DNA from: Elusimicrobiota bacterium
GTDB lineage: Bacteria > CG03 > SLGR01 > JAGXOG01
Direction: 5' to 3'
Length of the DNA stretch: 6,236 nt
NCBI GenBank assembly: GCA_027858455.1
Contig: JAQICQ010000009.1
Location: forward strand, 1 to 6,236
The position numbers and the translations under genes were made by a program. The notes under the pieces were generated by a model that was not told where the DNA came from, ran no database searches, and saw nothing but the letters and a program-made list of their open reading frames with translations. Every line of letters starts with the position of its first letter. Position 1 is the stretch's first letter. Below are positions 5,822 to 6,236 of this stretch, one piece after another.

Positions 5822-6236
5822 GGGAAGCAGATTCGACGGAGTGCGGGCCAGAGCCTCATTTGAAACAGCCGACCAGTTCGGCTGCTCGTCCGCCGTCCAC
5901 ACTCTGAAATAATATGTTGTGTATTGAAGCAGGCCCGTAACATTCATCGTATATGTTTTTGACAGCGATATATTTGCGCAGACGCTGCTTATATAATTAC
6001 TTGCGTAATCCCAACCGCCTTTGTCCGACGCGTCCGACATTGACGAATACTTTACCCTGAATTCTCCCAAGCTTATTGTGCCCGTCGTCCCGTCGTCGCC
6101 GGGAGCCGTCCATGTCAAATCAATTTCCCCGGGAGATGAACCCGTCACCGCCGCAAGACTTGTTACCGCCGCCGGAGCGCTTGACGTCGGTAGCGACCAG
6201 CTCAAAGAATTTATACTCGTCGCCGTCCCCGGCCAC
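5819..6236 (-). CDS. FN3-repeat surface protein, segment upstream of in-frame TAA (5' partial)
   Basis: The frame is open from the window edge to a TAA at 5819-5821, giving 138 codons. It starts inside the tail of an upstream FN3 domain (PGTATSINSLSW, which recurs at the end of FN3-2), so the true start lies beyond base 6236. A TTG at 6203-6205 could be called a start, but it sits in an interdomain linker with no signal peptide after it and is not credible. One complete FN3 domain follows (5837-6181), then a short linker ending NLLP before the stop. The same frame continues after the stop with a CBM4/9-like domain, so this is probably the N-terminal side of one giant gene whose reading is broken here. 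The role is inferred to be extracellular and structural or adhesive. The alternative is a real C-terminus at this TAA. Confidence 0.8.
   Translation of the reverse strand, partial: WPGTATSINSLSWSLPTSSAPAAVTSLAAVTGSSPGEIDLTWTAPGDDGTTGTISLGEFRVKYSSMSDASDKGGWDYASNYISSVCANISLSKTYTMNVTGLLQYTTYYFRVWTADEQPNWSAVSNEALARTPSNLLP
5837..6181 (-). other. FN3-1 domain (YYFR type)
   Basis: This fibronectin type III beta-sandwich has about 115 residues. It opens APAAVTSLAAVTG, has strand B as EIDLTW followed by the TAPGDDGTTG loop (6089-6112), then FRVKYSS, a GGWDY insert, TYTMNVTGL, and ends YYFRVWTADEQPNWSAVSN. Its closest relative in the window is FN3-9, which shares DASDKGGWDY and a Cys in (V/S)CANI. It is the last domain before the in-frame TAA. 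Such domains serve as spacers or binding modules in extracellular proteins. Confidence 0.9.
6208..6236 (-). repeat. Short direct repeat copy B (tail of FN3 upstream of FN3-1)
   Basis: This is the partner of 4951-4979, with 25 of 29 bases identical. It shows that the domain entering the window from the N-terminal side is a YWF-type FN3 like FN3-2, so the pair order YWF type then YYFR type occurs here too. Confidence 0.7.

Noticed and set aside
5810..5833. LLP-stop-TE around the TAA resembles a sortase LPxTG-type signal.
   Set aside because: The stop occupies the x position, no hydrophobic segment or basic tail follows, and the sequence runs into a CBM-like domain.
608..6112. Regularly spaced near-identical DNA segments that could be taken for a CRISPR array.
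   Set aside because: The spacing is about 350-390 bases within an FN3 block, the units code in one frame, and they are FN3 domain motifs.
6203..6205. TTG as the start of the segment at 5819-6205.
   Set aside because: It falls in a linker that also occurs inside the protein before FN3-3, and the frame stays open upstream to the window edge.

Overview
The window lies inside one very long bacterial coding region on the minus strand. It has no start codon, signal peptide, intergenic space or RNA gene. One minus-strand frame stays open from base 6236 to base 2 (about 2,078 codons) except for a single TAA at 5819-5821. The N-terminus lies beyond base 6236 and the C-terminus beyond base 1. The product is a multidomain, all-beta protein of the secreted or cell-surface type. 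I see no catalytic motif.

Layout in protein order (high to low coordinates): tail of an upstream FN3 domain (6182-6236); FN3-1 (5837-6181); in-frame TAA; CBM4/9-like jelly roll (5315-5818); FN3-2 (4931-5296), FN3-3 (4562-4921), FN3-4 (4190-4561) and FN3-5 (3842-4189); carboxypeptidase-regulatory-like domain (3602-3841); two tandem beta-sandwich domains (3104-3601 and 2582-3103); FN3-6 (2180-2560) and FN3-7 (1820-2179); CARDB domain (1442-1819); FN3-8 (1052-1441), FN3-9 (698-1051) and FN3-10 (about 341-697); lamin-tail domain (1-315, cut by the window edge). Most FN3 domains carry a W-T-A-P-G-D-D-G motif. They fall into two sequence types that tend to alternate.

Organism: this FN3 style (TAPGDDGT, then Y-x-(I/V)-(R/K)-Y, ending in YYFR or YWFV plus a D-x-x-x-N-W segment), combined with CARDB, CBM and lamin-tail domains, is typical of giant surface proteins from little-cultured Gram-negative lineages such as Elusimicrobiota. 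That placement is inference from style and is weak. The likely role is extracellular adhesion, polysaccharide contact or a structural stalk.

The most notable feature is the lone in-frame TAA in a domain linker. Reading across it restores a typical CBM4/9 start, and nothing downstream offers a credible translation start. This suggests a nonsense mutation or a sequence error in one giant gene rather than two neighbouring genes. No stretch over 300 bases lacks coding sequence.
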